A stretch of 64,000 nt of DNA from Candidatus Aminicenantota bacterium (GTDB taxonomy: Bacteria; Acidobacteriota; Aminicenantia; S016-38). A program made the translations under genes and the position numbers. The stretch covers positions 1 to 64,000 of the forward strand of contig JAMOUJ010000005.1 in assembly GCA_027068075.1 (NCBI GenBank). The letters run 5' to 3'. This document shows positions 33,327 to 42,519 of the stretch, piece after piece. The notes beneath the pieces were generated by a model. It was not told the origin of the DNA and searched no databases. It saw only the letters and a list, made by a program, of their open reading frames with translations. How positions within the stretch are numbered: the first letter of the stretch is position 1; each line of letters opens with the position of its first letter.

Positions 33327-35205
33327 GGAGGAATTCCTCTGCCCGGCGGGCAATGCCCGGGGCGTCAAGGCCCAGTTCTCGCAGGAGTTCTTCCCTCCCT
33401 CCGTGGGGAATCAGGGTGGAGGGCACTCCTATCCTGGAAAACCGCACATCCACCCCCCGGCGGTCCAGGGCTTCCCTCACGGCGGAGCCGAAGCCTCCGT
33501 CCACCACCCCCTCCTCCAGGGTGATAACCGCATGGTGCTCCCTGGCCAGGGAAGTTATGAGGTCCTCGTCCAGGGGTTTTACGAACCTGGCGTTGACCAC
33601 CGTGGGGTTTATACCCCGGGCGGCCAGGGCCTCCGCCGCCTCCAGGGTTGGGCGGACCATGGTTCCTATGGCCACCATGAGCAGGTCTTTACCCCTGCGG
33701 AGAACCTCCCCCTTTCCTATGGGGAGGTTTTTGAGTTCTTCGTCAAGTTCCACCCCGTAAACCATGTCCCTGGGATAGCGCAGGGTGGATGGCCCTGGAT
33801 AATAGACCGAAGTGTAGAGCATGTGCCTGAGTTCGTTTTCGTCCGCCGGCGCCATTATCACGAAATTGGGGAAAATCCGAATGTAGGCCATGTCAAAGAT
33901 TCCCTGGTGGGTGGGGCCGTCGCCCCCCACAACCCCGGCCCGGTCTATCCCTATGGTCACCTGAAGGTTCATTATGGCAAGATCGTGGTAAAGCATGTCG
34001 TAGGCCCTCTGAAGGAAGGTAGAATAAATGGCCGCCACCGGCAGAAGTCCCTCCCTGGAAAGACCGGCGGCAAAGAGGACGGCGTGCTGTTCGGCTATCC
34101 CCACATCAAAAAACCGGCGGGGAAACCTTTCCTTGAACTCAATCAGTCCGGTGCCCTCGGGCATGGCGGCGGTTATGGCGATTATCCTCTCGTCCTTCTC
34201 CGCCATCTCCATGAGGGTTCTGGAAAAAATCTGGGAGAAGGAGGGCCTGGGCTTTTTCTTGAACTCTCCGGTTTTTATGTCAAATTTAGGGGAGGAATGA
34301 AATAGGTTAGCGGATTTTTCAGCGGGTTTGTATCCCTTGCCTTTTTTGGTAACCACATGGAGGAGAACGGGATACTCGTATTGTTTGGCATCCTCCAGGG
34401 CCTTCTTCAGGTGCCTTATGGAATGACCGCTTATGGGGCCCATGTATTTTATTCCCAACTGTTCAAACAGCATTCCCGGCACGAAGAGTTTTTTGAGTTT
34501 GTCCTCCAGGGCCCTCCCCACCTCTATCATCTTCCTCCCCCCGGGGAGATGCTCCAGGAGTCCCGCCACCTGCTCCTTCATCTTCAGGTAGAACTGGCCG
34601 GAAATTATGTAGTTCAGGTAGCCTGACAGGGCTCCCACATTGGGGGAAATGCTGTATTTGTTGTCGTTGAGGATTATGATGAGCCTTTTTTTGAGGAAGC
34701 CAATCTGGTTCAGGGCCTCCAGGGCCACCCCTCCGGTGAGGGAGCCGTCACCCACCACCGCCGCCACATGGAAGTCTTCCCCCTTCAGATCCCGGGCGGT
34801 GGCCATGCCCAGGGCCACCGACAGGGCCGTGGAGGCGTGCCCTGCTCCGTATATGTCGTAGGGGCTTTCCTCCGGGGTGGTGAAACCGCTGAGGCCTCCC
34901 CTCTGACGGAGGGTGGGAAACAAATCCCTTCTTCCGGTTATTATCTTATGGGTGTAGGTCTGATGCCCTACATCCCAGATTATCTTGTCCCGGGGCAGGT
35001 CAAAAACCAGGTGGAGGGCCAGGGTAAGTTCCACCGTTCCCAGGTTGGAGGAGAGATGTCCTCCGGTCCTGGAGACCACCTCTATTAGCATTTTCCGGAT
35101 CTCCACCGCCAGACGGTTCAATTCCTCCCAGGAGAGGCCCCGGAGGTCCCGGGGCGAGTTTATCCTCTGGAGGATGCTCTCTCCAGCGTGTTTTCCGCCA
35201 GCCAT
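33307..35205 (-). CDS. dxs: 1-deoxy-D-xylulose-5-phosphate synthase
   Basis: 632 residues; makes DXP from pyruvate and glyceraldehyde-3-phosphate, first step of the non-mevalonate isoprenoid pathway. The thiamine-diphosphate motif begins GDGSLTGGVALEALNQ (about 152-167). DVGHQTYTHK and the transketolase pyrimidine-binding segment DRAGVVGGDGPTHQGIFD are intact. The ATG at 35205 has AAGGAAGG upstream and adds about 12 residues over typical starts. It overlaps ispA by 46 bases. Confidence 0.97.
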   Translation of the reverse strand: MAGGKHAGESILQRINSPRDLRGLSWEELNRLAVEIRKMLIEVVSRTGGHLSSNLGTVELTLALHLVFDLPRDKIIWDVGHQTYTHKIITGRRDLFPTLRQRGGLSGFTTPEESPYDIYGAGHASTALSVALGMATARDLKGEDFHVAAVVGDGSLTGGVALEALNQIGFLKKRLIIILNDNKYSISPNVGALSGYLNYIISGQFYLKMKEQVAGLLEHLPGGRKMIEVGRALEDKLKKLFVPGMLFEQLGIKYMGPISGHSIRHLKKALEDAKQYEYPVLLHVVTKKGKGYKPAEKSANLFHSSPKFDIKTGEFKKKPRPSFSQIFSRTLMEMAEKDERIIAITAAMPEGTGLIEFKERFPRRFFDVGIAEQHAVLFAAGLSREGLLPVAAIYSTFLQRAYDMLYHDLAIMNLQVTIGIDRAGVVGGDGPTHQGIFDMAYIRIFPNFVIMAPADENELRHMLYTSVYYPGPSTLRYPRDMVYGVELDEELKNLPIGKGEVLRRGKDLLMVAIGTMVRPTLEAAEALAARGINPTVVNARFVKPLDEDLITSLAREHHAVITLEEGVVDGGFGSAVREALDRRGVDVRFSRIGVPSTLIPHGGREELLRELGLDAPGIARRAEEFLHGKKKG

Positions 35206-35942
35206 CTTATTACCTTCCTTCCTGGAAATTCTTCCGCCTTCCTCACCACCCCCTCAAAATACTCCTGAGCCAGGGCTCTGGATTTTTCCATACCCAAGAT
35301 TTTAACCACATTGGGCTCTTCCCCACAAGTTTCGCTGTCCAGTATGTCGTCCACGGTTTGAAAAAGGAGGCCCATTTCCCTTCCCAGGACGGCCCCCCTT
35401 TCCATAAGGTCCCTCCTACCCGAGGCAAGAAGCCCCAGGAGGAAGGAAGATTCCATAAGCCTTGCCGTTTTGCGAAGGTGAATTTCACGGATTTCCTCCA
35501 TGCTCCTGGCCCCCTGAAGATCCAGTATCTGTCCCCCCGCCACCCCGTCCATTCCCCCGGCCCTGGCCAGCAGGGCCACCGCCTCACCTCCCAGCCTGGA
35601 GGCGTATTCAAAGGCCAGGCAGAGAAGGGCATCGCCCACCATCACCGCCACGCCCTCGCCGAATTTTACATGGGCCGCCGGCTTTCCCCGCCTCACCTTT
35701 CCGTTGTCCACCGCCGGGAGGTCGTCGTGGACCAGGGAGGAGGCGTGGAGTATCTCCACCGCCGCCGAGGCCCATAGAACCTCCGGAGAAACCAGGGGAT
35801 AGGCCCCGGCGTAAACCATGGTGGGCCTTATCATCTTTCCCGGGGGCAGGAGGGGATAGGAAAGATAGGGGTCCTTCACCTCCCTACTCAGGACTTCCTC
35901 CACCCTCCGGCGGAACTCCTTTACCTCGTCCTCAACCTTCAT
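35160..35942 (-). CDS. ispA: Polyprenyl (farnesyl/geranylgeranyl) diphosphate synthase
   Basis: 260 residues, somewhat short for IspA (about 290). Condenses isopentenyl diphosphate with allylic diphosphates. The first Asp-rich motif is VHDDLPAVDN (about 72-81) with VRRGKP after it; the second is QTVDDILD (about 194-201). Product chain length cannot be settled by eye. It lies between xseB and dxs, the common xseB-ispA-dxs order. Confidence 0.94.
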   Translation of the reverse strand: MKVEDEVKEFRRRVEEVLSREVKDPYLSYPLLPPGKMIRPTMVYAGAYPLVSPEVLWASAAVEILHASSLVHDDLPAVDNGKVRRGKPAAHVKFGEGVAVMVGDALLCLAFEYASRLGGEAVALLARAGGMDGVAGGQILDLQGARSMEEIREIHLRKTARLMESSFLLGLLASGRRDLMERGAVLGREMGLLFQTVDDILDSETCGEEPNVVKILGMEKSRALAQEYFEGVVRKAEEFPGRKVIRWLAENTLERASSRG

Positions 35943-36168
35943 CCGCTTCGGTCCTGTGCTTGAACTCTTCGGTCTTGAACCCTTCCTCGGTCTCCATTAA
36001 CTTCTCCACCCTCATCTCTATTTCCTCAAGTTTCGCCTTGAGGGCCCTGGCCAGTTTTATCCCCTCCTCGTAGAGGGAAATGGCCTCCTCCAGGGGGACC
36101 TCGCCGGACTCCAGTTTCCCCACGATTTCCTCCAGCCTCTTTAAACCCTCTTCAAACTTTATCTCCAT
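35932..36168 (-). CDS. xseB: Exodeoxyribonuclease VII small subunit
   Basis: 78 residues. Pairs with XseA to degrade single-stranded DNA. The family pattern FEEGLKRLEEIVGKLESGEV, then PLEEAISLYEEGIKLA, is clear. It overlaps ispA by 11 bases. xseA itself is not in the window. The start follows AGGAGGTTTAG directly after the preceding gene. Confidence 0.95.
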   Translation of the reverse strand: MEIKFEEGLKRLEEIVGKLESGEVPLEEAISLYEEGIKLARALKAKLEEIEMRVEKLMETEEGFKTEEFKHRTEADEG

Positions 36169-36888
36169 CTAAACCTCCTTTCCCAGCAGGAGTTTCACCC
36201 TCTTAAGTATAACATCCGGCTGACCCGGGCTTTTCTCTATCTGCCTTAGTTGGGGTTTGCTCAGTTCTCCCAGGATCCTCAACACCAAGGGGACGGGGGA
36301 ATTCCGGGAGATGGCTATTTTAAACTTCACCTCCGGACGAAGTCCCCATTTGGTCCTGTGGTAGAGGTAATTGTAAAACTCCGGGGGAAGGTTTCCCCGA
36401 TCCAGGAGCCTGAGCACAGAGGCCAGGGTCAGGGAGGGATTCTGAAGGAAGGCCCCCAGAACATCCATGTCCTTTTCCTGGAGCATGAGAAAATGAGCGT
36501 TGGGGGGAAGCCTCCGGGCCAGGGATATCCTCAAGCCCTTGGGATATTTTTTCATTCCCTCGGCCAGGGCCGCCACCGCCTTCTTCTTTACCTGGGGTTT
36601 AGCCCCCGGGTTTTTCGCCACCTCCAGGAGTTCCCCAGGAAGAAGATGAGGAAGAAGGTCCAGGGCCAGATGAAGGGGAACATTGGGATGGCTTACCAGA
36701 AGAACCTTAAACCTCCCCTTGCCCATAAGTTCCCTGTCCCGGGAGAGTTGCTCCAGCAGGGATGGGTCCAGGGCCCTGTTCTTCAGAAGGAGAAAGGCGT
36801 GCTCCCCGGAAAAATCCGGATGGTTGAACCCCTCCCACTGCTTCCGGGGGGAAGGCGAAAGCAACAGAGACCTTAAATCCTCTACCAT
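36169..36888 (-). CDS. Uncharacterised helical-repeat protein
   Basis: 239 residues, all helical by composition, no signal peptide. Residues 60-235 repeat a pattern of about 35 residues: an N-P or S-H-P turn, a helix such as VPLHLALDLLPHL, then LxxLA (SHPNVPLHL, KNPGAKPQV, QNPSLTLAS, SRNSPVPLV). This recalls HEAT-like or DUF2336-type repeats. Function unknown. It overlaps the UbiA-like gene by 7 bases and abuts xseB, so it is cotranscribed with isoprenoid genes. Confidence 0.75.
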   Translation of the reverse strand: MVEDLRSLLLSPSPRKQWEGFNHPDFSGEHAFLLLKNRALDPSLLEQLSRDRELMGKGRFKVLLVSHPNVPLHLALDLLPHLLPGELLEVAKNPGAKPQVKKKAVAALAEGMKKYPKGLRISLARRLPPNAHFLMLQEKDMDVLGAFLQNPSLTLASVLRLLDRGNLPPEFYNYLYHRTKWGLRPEVKFKIAISRNSPVPLVLRILGELSKPQLRQIEKSPGQPDVILKRVKLLLGKEV

Positions 36889-37751
36889 CCGGTGAATATT
36901 ATAACCCCCGCCACCACCATCCAGAGGAGGAGGTTTACTTGAAAGGGCCTATCTTTAAGTATGACCTCCATGGGGTCCTCCCCCATGTTCTCGCTGTAGG
37001 CGAGGAAAAGATACCTCAGTATTCCGTAGAGGACGAAGGGGGTAGTCAGGTAGAGGTGCTCGCCCAGTTTGTGGCGGATCTCCGGAGTTAGAGTGTAGAT
37101 TATGTAGGAAAGCACCGTAACTGCGGAAATTATGGTGATGAACTGCTCCAGGAAGGGCAGGGGATACCTCAGGAGGGTCTGCCGGGAAACATCTTCCATT
37201 TTAACCAGTTCCTGCCTCCGCTTTACCGTGGCCAGGAAAAGGGCCAGGAGAAAGGTCACGGCGAAGAGCCACGGGGACAGATAAATTCCGGAGGCCAGCC
37301 CGCCGGCAGCCTCCCTCAGGTCAAAGCCCAGGGCCACCACGAAAACATCCAGGATCACCACCTTCTTCAGGGAGGAGGAGTAGAGGAAGTTCAGAAGGAA
37401 GTAAAAGAGCATGACGAAGAACACCGGCCTCCTCCACAGGAAGGCCAAGGCCAGGGAAAGACCCGCCAGAAACAGGGCCCCCACCAGGGCCGGGTAGGCA
37501 GGAAGTTGGCCCGAGGCTATGGGCCTGTGCCTCTTCACCGGGTGGCGGCGGTCCTCCTCCCGGTCAAAAAAATCGTTTATTATGTAGATGGAGGAAGACA
37601 GGATACAGAAAAGGACGAAAACGAAAAACGCCTCCCGGGCCACCCTTTCCTGAAAAATCTCCTTGGAAAACACCGCCGGGGCGAAGACGAAAACATTTTT
37701 TACCCACTGGTGGGGCCTCATGGCCCGAAGGAAGAGAAGGACCTTTCTCAT
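36882..37751 (-). CDS. UbiA-family prenyltransferase, decaprenyl-phosphate phosphoribosyltransferase-like
   Basis: 289 residues with about nine membrane helices. The N-terminus reads MRPHQWVKNVFVFAP, and the metal-binding motif is INDFFDREEDRRHPVKRHRP (about 57-76). This combination, NDxxDxxxDRxHPxKxxRP, is that of the branch that transfers phosphoribose from PRPP to a polyprenyl phosphate, rather than ubiquinone-type UbiA. It abuts pyrF and sits upstream of ispA and dxs, which supply isoprenoids. A lipid-linked pentose donor for envelope glycans is a reasonable inference. Confidence 0.82.
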   Translation of the reverse strand: MRKVLLFLRAMRPHQWVKNVFVFAPAVFSKEIFQERVAREAFFVFVLFCILSSSIYIINDFFDREEDRRHPVKRHRPIASGQLPAYPALVGALFLAGLSLALAFLWRRPVFFVMLFYFLLNFLYSSSLKKVVILDVFVVALGFDLREAAGGLASGIYLSPWLFAVTFLLALFLATVKRRQELVKMEDVSRQTLLRYPLPFLEQFITIISAVTVLSYIIYTLTPEIRHKLGEHLYLTTPFVLYGILRYLFLAYSENMGEDPMEVILKDRPFQVNLLLWMVVAGVIIFTGW

Positions 37752-38434
37752 CAGTGGGAGAAATCCAGAAATCCGGCGTCCATCAGTATTTCTATAAAGC
37801 GGCGCCGGGGATCCGGGGCGTGGAGGATCTCCCGACCCACCACTATGAAATCTGCGCCGGACTGGAAGGCCTCGTAAGGGGTGGCCACCCTTTTCTGGTC
37901 TCCCTTTTCCTCTGCCAGTCTTATGCCCGGAACCACCTTCAAAAGTTTGAAATCCTTAAGGAGCATAAGTTCCTGGGCAGAGCAGACGACGCCGTCGCCT
38001 CCCCCCGCCTCCACCACGCCGGCCAGGGCCTTAACCCCTTCCTCCACCGAAGCAATACCCATGGCTTTTACATCCTCGGAGGAAAGGCTCGTTAAAAGGG
38101 TAACCCCCAGGATTATGGTGTCCTTTCCCATTTCCTCCCGCAGGGCCCGGGCCCGGACAAAGGCCTCCTTGCCGCTGACGGCGTGGATGGTGGTCATGTA
38201 GGGGCTGTATTTGAAAATCTCCCGCAGGGCCGCCTCCACGGCGGAGGGAATGTCCCCCAGTTTCAGGTCCAGAAAGACCTTCTTGCCTTTGCCCTCCAGG
38301 AATTTGAGGGCCTTAAAACCCTCCCTGGCAAAAAGCCTCCACCCCACCTTGTAGACATAGGCCTCCGGGAAAATAAACCTTTCCGCCTCCTCCAGACTGT
38401 CCACATCCAGCGCCACTATAACCCTTCTATACAC
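37751..38434 (-). CDS. pyrF: Orotidine-5'-phosphate decarboxylase
   Basis: About 227 residues from GTG 38434, which has GGGAGG 7 bases upstream; a TTG at 38440 lies one base from the same site and is less suitable. Final step of UMP synthesis. The start of the barrel reads VIVALDVDSLEEA, the catalytic motif is FLDLKLGDIPSAV (about 55-67), and the phosphate-binding end is VVPGIRL with ADFIVVGREI. It overlaps the end of pyrD. Confidence 0.96.
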   Translation of the reverse strand: MYRRVIVALDVDSLEEAERFIFPEAYVYKVGWRLFAREGFKALKFLEGKGKKVFLDLKLGDIPSAVEAALREIFKYSPYMTTIHAVSGKEAFVRARALREEMGKDTIILGVTLLTSLSSEDVKAMGIASVEEGVKALAGVVEAGGGDGVVCSAQELMLLKDFKLLKVVPGIRLAEEKGDQKRVATPYEAFQSGADFIVVGREILHAPDPRRRFIEILMDAGFLDFSH

Positions 38435-39338
38435 CTTCAAACCTCCCTATGATTTCGTTGAAATTATTATAACCTTCCTGCTGAAGAAGGGAAACTGCCT
38501 CCTCAAGAATTCTCTCTGCGGCGGAGGGTTCCCTGAGGTTTATGGAACCTATCTGGACTGCCCGGGCCCCCACCAGCAGAAATTCAAGAACATCCTCGCC
38601 GCTGGCTATCCCCCCTATACCCACCACATCCACATCCACGGAGGAGGCCACGGTGTAAACTGCCCTCAGGGCCAGGGGTTTTATGGCAGGGCCCGACAGG
38701 CCGGCGAAAAGGGTGGAGAGGCGGCTCCTCCTGGTTCTGAAATCCACGGCCATACCAAGATAGGTGTTCACCAGGGAAACCGCATCCGCCCCGGCCTCCC
38801 GGCAGGCGGAGGCCACTTCCACCAGGGCAGAGGTGTTGGGGGTAAGTTTTGCCCAGAGGGGTTTGTGGGTAAGACCCCTGGCCCCCTTCACTATTTCGTA
38901 GGACCACTGGGGCCACATGGCCGGGCACCGTCCCCCCTCCCGGACATTGGGGCAGGACAGGTTGAGTTCAAAGCCGGCCACGGCATCAAACCCCTGGAGG
39001 TAATCCACCACCCTCAAATATTCCTCGTCTTCCTCGCCGCAGGCGTTTACTATTATCCGGGTGTCGTATTTTTCCAGCCGGGGCAAATACTCCCGGGCGA
39101 ATTTTTCCATCCCCACGCCCTGGAGACCGATGGTGTTGAGGAGTCCGCAGGGGGTTTCCCATACCCGGGGGGGCGGGTTTCCCTCCCTCTCGTAGGGATA
39201 AAGCCCCTTTACCACCACTGCCCCCACCCGGTTAAGGTCCAGAAAGGGGGCGAGTTCCACCCCGTAGCCTGCGGTCCCGGAGGCCAGAATTATGGGGTTT
39301 TTAAGGTCCAGCCCCCCAACCTTCACCCTTGTGTCCAT
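38427..39338 (-). CDS. pyrD: Dihydroorotate dehydrogenase B, catalytic subunit
   Basis: 303 residues from ATG 39338 (ribosome binding site GGAGAGGAG); the open frame extends upstream into pyrK. FMN enzyme oxidising dihydroorotate to orotate. Motifs: NPIILASGTAGYG, NTIGLQGVG, the NLSCPNV segment with the class 1 catalytic Cys, LVNTYLGMAVD and VGIGGIASGEDVLEFLLVGA. Pairing with pyrK makes this the NAD-linked type 1B enzyme. It overlaps pyrK by 16 bases and pyrF by 8. Confidence 0.96.
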   Translation of the reverse strand: MDTRVKVGGLDLKNPIILASGTAGYGVELAPFLDLNRVGAVVVKGLYPYEREGNPPPRVWETPCGLLNTIGLQGVGMEKFAREYLPRLEKYDTRIIVNACGEEDEEYLRVVDYLQGFDAVAGFELNLSCPNVREGGRCPAMWPQWSYEIVKGARGLTHKPLWAKLTPNTSALVEVASACREAGADAVSLVNTYLGMAVDFRTRRSRLSTLFAGLSGPAIKPLALRAVYTVASSVDVDVVGIGGIASGEDVLEFLLVGARAVQIGSINLREPSAAERILEEAVSLLQQEGYNNFNEIIGRFEGV

Positions 39339-40069
39339 ATTATCTCCTCTCCTTTGAAAACAGGGCCCTCCACGCAGGCCCTTACCATCCTTTCCCTTCC
39401 TTCTCTCATCACCTTCACCGCACAACCGAAGCAGGCCCCAAATCCACAGGCCATCCTGGTCTCCAGGGAAAATTCCGCCTTACCGGGGTAAACCCTGTGG
39501 AACTCCCTCATCATGGCCCAGGGTCCGGAAACATAGGCCATGTGGAATTCCCCCGGCGGGATGTGCCGGGTCAAGAGGCCCTTTTTCCCCAGGGAGCCGT
39601 CCTCCGTCACCACCACCACTTCCCTGGCCCTCTCTTGAAGGTGTGGAAAGGCATCCAGGAAAACCTCCCGCCGGGTCCGGGCCCCGTAAACGAGGGTGTA
39701 GCCGGAAAGGCGGGAGGCTAAAAATACCAGAGGAACTATGCCGGAGCCTCCTCCCGCCAGCAGTGCTCTACCCTGGATCGGGGAGAAACCTTTGCCCAGG
39801 GGGGTCACCAGCGATATTTTCTCACCCCTTCTCCTGCGGGAAAGCATGGCGGTACCCCGACCCACGATTTTCACCAGAAAAATCAGGGCATCCCTCTCCT
39901 GCATGGCGATGCCGAAGGGCCTTCCCAAAAAGGGTTCCAGGGAGGAGGAAACCGAAACCATGGCGAACTGACCTGGCTCCGCCGGAGGAAAATCCCCCCC
40001 TATTTTCAGGAGGAAAAAATCCTGGCTCAGACGCCGGTTTTCCAGAACCTCCCCGGGGACGACCTTCAT
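39323..40069 (-). CDS. pyrK: Dihydroorotate dehydrogenase B, electron-transfer subunit
   Basis: 248 residues. Passes electrons from PyrD's FMN to NAD through FAD and a [2Fe-2S] cluster. The FAD site GRPFGIA is near 49-55, the NAD-binding LLAGGGSGIVPLVF near 104-117, and the iron-sulfur motif CGFGACFGC near 209-217, with the last Cys in RACVEGP. It overlaps the secretin gene by ATGA and pyrD by 16 bases. Confidence 0.95.
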   Translation of the reverse strand: MKVVPGEVLENRRLSQDFFLLKIGGDFPPAEPGQFAMVSVSSSLEPFLGRPFGIAMQERDALIFLVKIVGRGTAMLSRRRRGEKISLVTPLGKGFSPIQGRALLAGGGSGIVPLVFLASRLSGYTLVYGARTRREVFLDAFPHLQERAREVVVVTEDGSLGKKGLLTRHIPPGEFHMAYVSGPWAMMREFHRVYPGKAEFSLETRMACGFGACFGCAVKVMREGRERMVRACVEGPVFKGEEIIWTQG

Positions 40070-42147
40070 TTTCTGGAAGTTATCTGAACCGGCTCCGGAA
40101 GGCTCAGGGCAATGGGCTGCTGGGTCCGGTCCCTGAGGGTGGCGGAAACTATGCTCACCTCCCCCTGATCTCCCTTAAGTTTGAACTTCAACACCGCCAG
40201 TTGACCTATCTTTACCGTGGCATCCCCCTTTATGGTGAAGCCCACCAGAACCCTGTGGTCCTCCTTGTTCTTCAAAAAGGACTGGTTGTCCAGGAAAGCC
40301 CCGGGAATCACATCCTCCAGTTCCAGTTCCGGGGAAAACTCTATGACCACCTCCCCGGACTTTATGGGCTCTCCCCTGTAGGTCAGGGAGAGGGAGAAAG
40401 TGGAGCCGCTGGAGACGAAAACCCTCTTGGGAAAGAGGTTGAGTACAGACCCCTTGTCCCCCTTAATTTTGCTGGCGGGTGGCTGGTTGATGGAGGCCGG
40501 GGTTTTCTCCTTCTTTCCCTCAAGTTTTAAGCCCCGACCCTCGGAGGTGATTATGGCCTTTTCTTCCTCCCGGGTGGGTTCCACATAGTTAACTATGTAG
40601 GGGGTTATCGCTATGACCACATCGGTCTGCTCCTTCCTTGTTTCCGCGTTGGAGAAAAGCCAACCCAGAACCGGTATTTTTGAGAAAAAGGGAGGGGACT
40701 TAACCGTTTCCGTCTCCTGGTTTCGGAAAAGGCCGGCTATGATGACCGTTTCGCCCCCCCTTACCCGGGCCGTCATCTCCACCTCCCGGTTGCCCAGGAC
40801 CGGAAGGTTGTTGTAACCGGTCCCGGCGATGGAGGAAACCTCAATTTTTATCTTGAGGGTAACCTCGTCCTTGGAATTTATCCTGGGTTCCATTTCCATT
40901 ATTATTCCCACATCCTGATACTGGAAGGAGGTTACCGGCTGGATGCTCAAACCACCGGCGGCGATGGGGGAAAAGGTGGTCTGGGGAATGGGAACCTTGT
41001 TGCCGATTTTCAGGGTAACCTTGTCCCCGTCTATGCCCCTGAGGAGGGGTCTCGCCATTACCCGGGTCTGGGTGTTGGTCTCAAGAAACCTCAAATAGGC
41101 GGTGGGCATTATAACGGCTATATCGTCTCCGGTAAGGTTCCTCAGGGTGTTGAGGGTAACGGTGGGTGAGGTATCGCCTCCCTCCTCATCGCCGGTGGTT
41201 CCTCCCATGGAAACCTCAGCCCCTATGGCGTACTGGGTGAGGTCCAGCCCTGCCTGCATAAGTTTGGAGCGGTTAACCTCCAGGATCTCCGCCTGGATTA
41301 TAACCTCCCCCTTGGGCCTATCCAGCCTTTCTATCAGTTGGGCTATGTACTCTATTTGCTCATCGGTGCCCTTCACTATGACGGCGTTGAGGTTGTTATC
41401 GTAGGAAATGGTTATGGCCCTCCTCATCCTTGAAATCACCATGGTAGCCAGGGCCATCCTTATGCTCTTTACATCGGAATACCTCAGGTAAAATATCTTG
41501 ACCTTCTTGGCCAGGTACTGTTCCCTCTTCTGGGGTGTATCCGGAATTATCAGGTAGTTTTTATCGTCAATTTTGTAGTAAAAATTCTGGGTGGAGGCGC
41601 ACAGCAACCTCAGAGCATCCTCAAAATCCACATTTTCCATGGAAATGGAATACCTGATGTTGCGGAACCCCTCGTCAAATATCAGGTTAACCCCGGCATA
41701 TTTTCCCAGGGCCTGAAATATGGTCTTGAGCCTGGCGTTGGAAAAGTGGAGTGAAACCTTGGGTCTGGCCCGCCGATAACGGGTAACCCTCCTTTTTTCC
41801 ACCTTTTTCCCGGTAAGGGCCTCCACTCTCTTCAAAACCGCCTCGTTGCTGGGCTGATAGGAAAGGGCCTTCTTGTAATAAGCCAGGGCCTTGGCCTTAT
41901 CTCCCTTGCTCAGGGCCTCCTCCCCCTTCATCCAGTAGTGGATGGCCGCCGAGAGTTTGGCCTTGTAGAGGCCCGCCTTGTACTGGGGATTCATGGGGTC
42001 CTCCTCCACTGCCTTCTTGTAGGCCTCCACGGCTTCATCGTATTTTCCCTTAAGAAGGTAAAGTTCCCCCTGCTTAGCGTAGGGGGAAACCGTGGCGCAA
42101 GAATAGAAAAAAAGGCCCATCAGGGCAAAAAGAAGGATTCTTTTCAT
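40066..42147 (-). CDS. Secretin (GspD/PilQ-like) with N-terminal TPR and C-terminal cohesin-like domain
   Basis: 693 residues. Lipoprotein-type signal MKRILLFALMGLFFYSC, then TPR-like repeats (about 25-115). A short secretin N-domain (LHFSNARLKTIFQALGKYAG), an N1-like domain (about 215-275) and the secretin core (about 280-545, with VPIPQT, GGLSIQPV and the C-terminal PVLGWLFSN) follow. After a linker, residues about 590-693 look like a cohesin-type beta domain (VFVSSGSTFSLSL, VVIEFSPELELEDV). Forms the outer-membrane channel of a type II secretion or type IV pilus system encoded just upstream. Confidence 0.88.
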   Translation of the reverse strand: MKRILLFALMGLFFYSCATVSPYAKQGELYLLKGKYDEAVEAYKKAVEEDPMNPQYKAGLYKAKLSAAIHYWMKGEEALSKGDKAKALAYYKKALSYQPSNEAVLKRVEALTGKKVEKRRVTRYRRARPKVSLHFSNARLKTIFQALGKYAGVNLIFDEGFRNIRYSISMENVDFEDALRLLCASTQNFYYKIDDKNYLIIPDTPQKREQYLAKKVKIFYLRYSDVKSIRMALATMVISRMRRAITISYDNNLNAVIVKGTDEQIEYIAQLIERLDRPKGEVIIQAEILEVNRSKLMQAGLDLTQYAIGAEVSMGGTTGDEEGGDTSPTVTLNTLRNLTGDDIAVIMPTAYLRFLETNTQTRVMARPLLRGIDGDKVTLKIGNKVPIPQTTFSPIAAGGLSIQPVTSFQYQDVGIIMEMEPRINSKDEVTLKIKIEVSSIAGTGYNNLPVLGNREVEMTARVRGGETVIIAGLFRNQETETVKSPPFFSKIPVLGWLFSNAETRKEQTDVVIAITPYIVNYVEPTREEEKAIITSEGRGLKLEGKKEKTPASINQPPASKIKGDKGSVLNLFPKRVFVSSGSTFSLSLTYRGEPIKSGEVVIEFSPELELEDVIPGAFLDNQSFLKNKEDHRVLVGFTIKGDATVKIGQLAVLKFKLKGDQGEVSIVSATLRDRTQQPIALSLPEPVQITSRK

Positions 42148-42519
42148 TCAGCCCTCCTTGATCCTGACTGTTATTTTTTTGTTGCTCTTCTCATTGAGAA
42201 GTATAACCCTATCCGAATATATTTTCACCACCCTGTACTTTTTGCCCAGAACCTCTCCCTCCCTTACGGTGTAAACCTCACCGTTGAGGCTCAACACTGC
42301 CACGGTTCCCTGGGCCCCCTTGGTGTTGCCGTAGTATTCTATCGTATCGGAGGGTTCCGCCGGGGCCTGGACGGGAGACGGCGCTGACCTGACGACCAGT
42401 TGGGAGGCCATGTAGAAAAGGTTTCTTACCGGCTTGTGGTATTTTTTGGGTTTCAGGTAATCGGTCCTGAGGACCACGAACATGAGAAGCAAAGGCAAAG
42501 CCCAGATTCTAACCCTCAT
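42148..42519 (-). CDS. PilP/GspC-like inner-membrane protein
   Basis: 123 residues: an N-terminal hydrophobic segment (5-16), a Pro-rich linker (about 45-58) and a small beta domain (about 70-123) with VAVLSLNGEVYTVREGEVL then YRVVKIYSDRVILL. This is the homology-region fold of GspC and PilP, which touches the secretin. It sits between the PilO-like gene (11-base overlap) and the secretin gene (abutting), the expected place. It is shorter than typical GspC. Confidence 0.75.
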   Translation of the reverse strand: MRVRIWALPLLLMFVVLRTDYLKPKKYHKPVRNLFYMASQLVVRSAPSPVQAPAEPSDTIEYYGNTKGAQGTVAVLSLNGEVYTVREGEVLGKKYRVVKIYSDRVILLNEKSNKKITVRIKEG

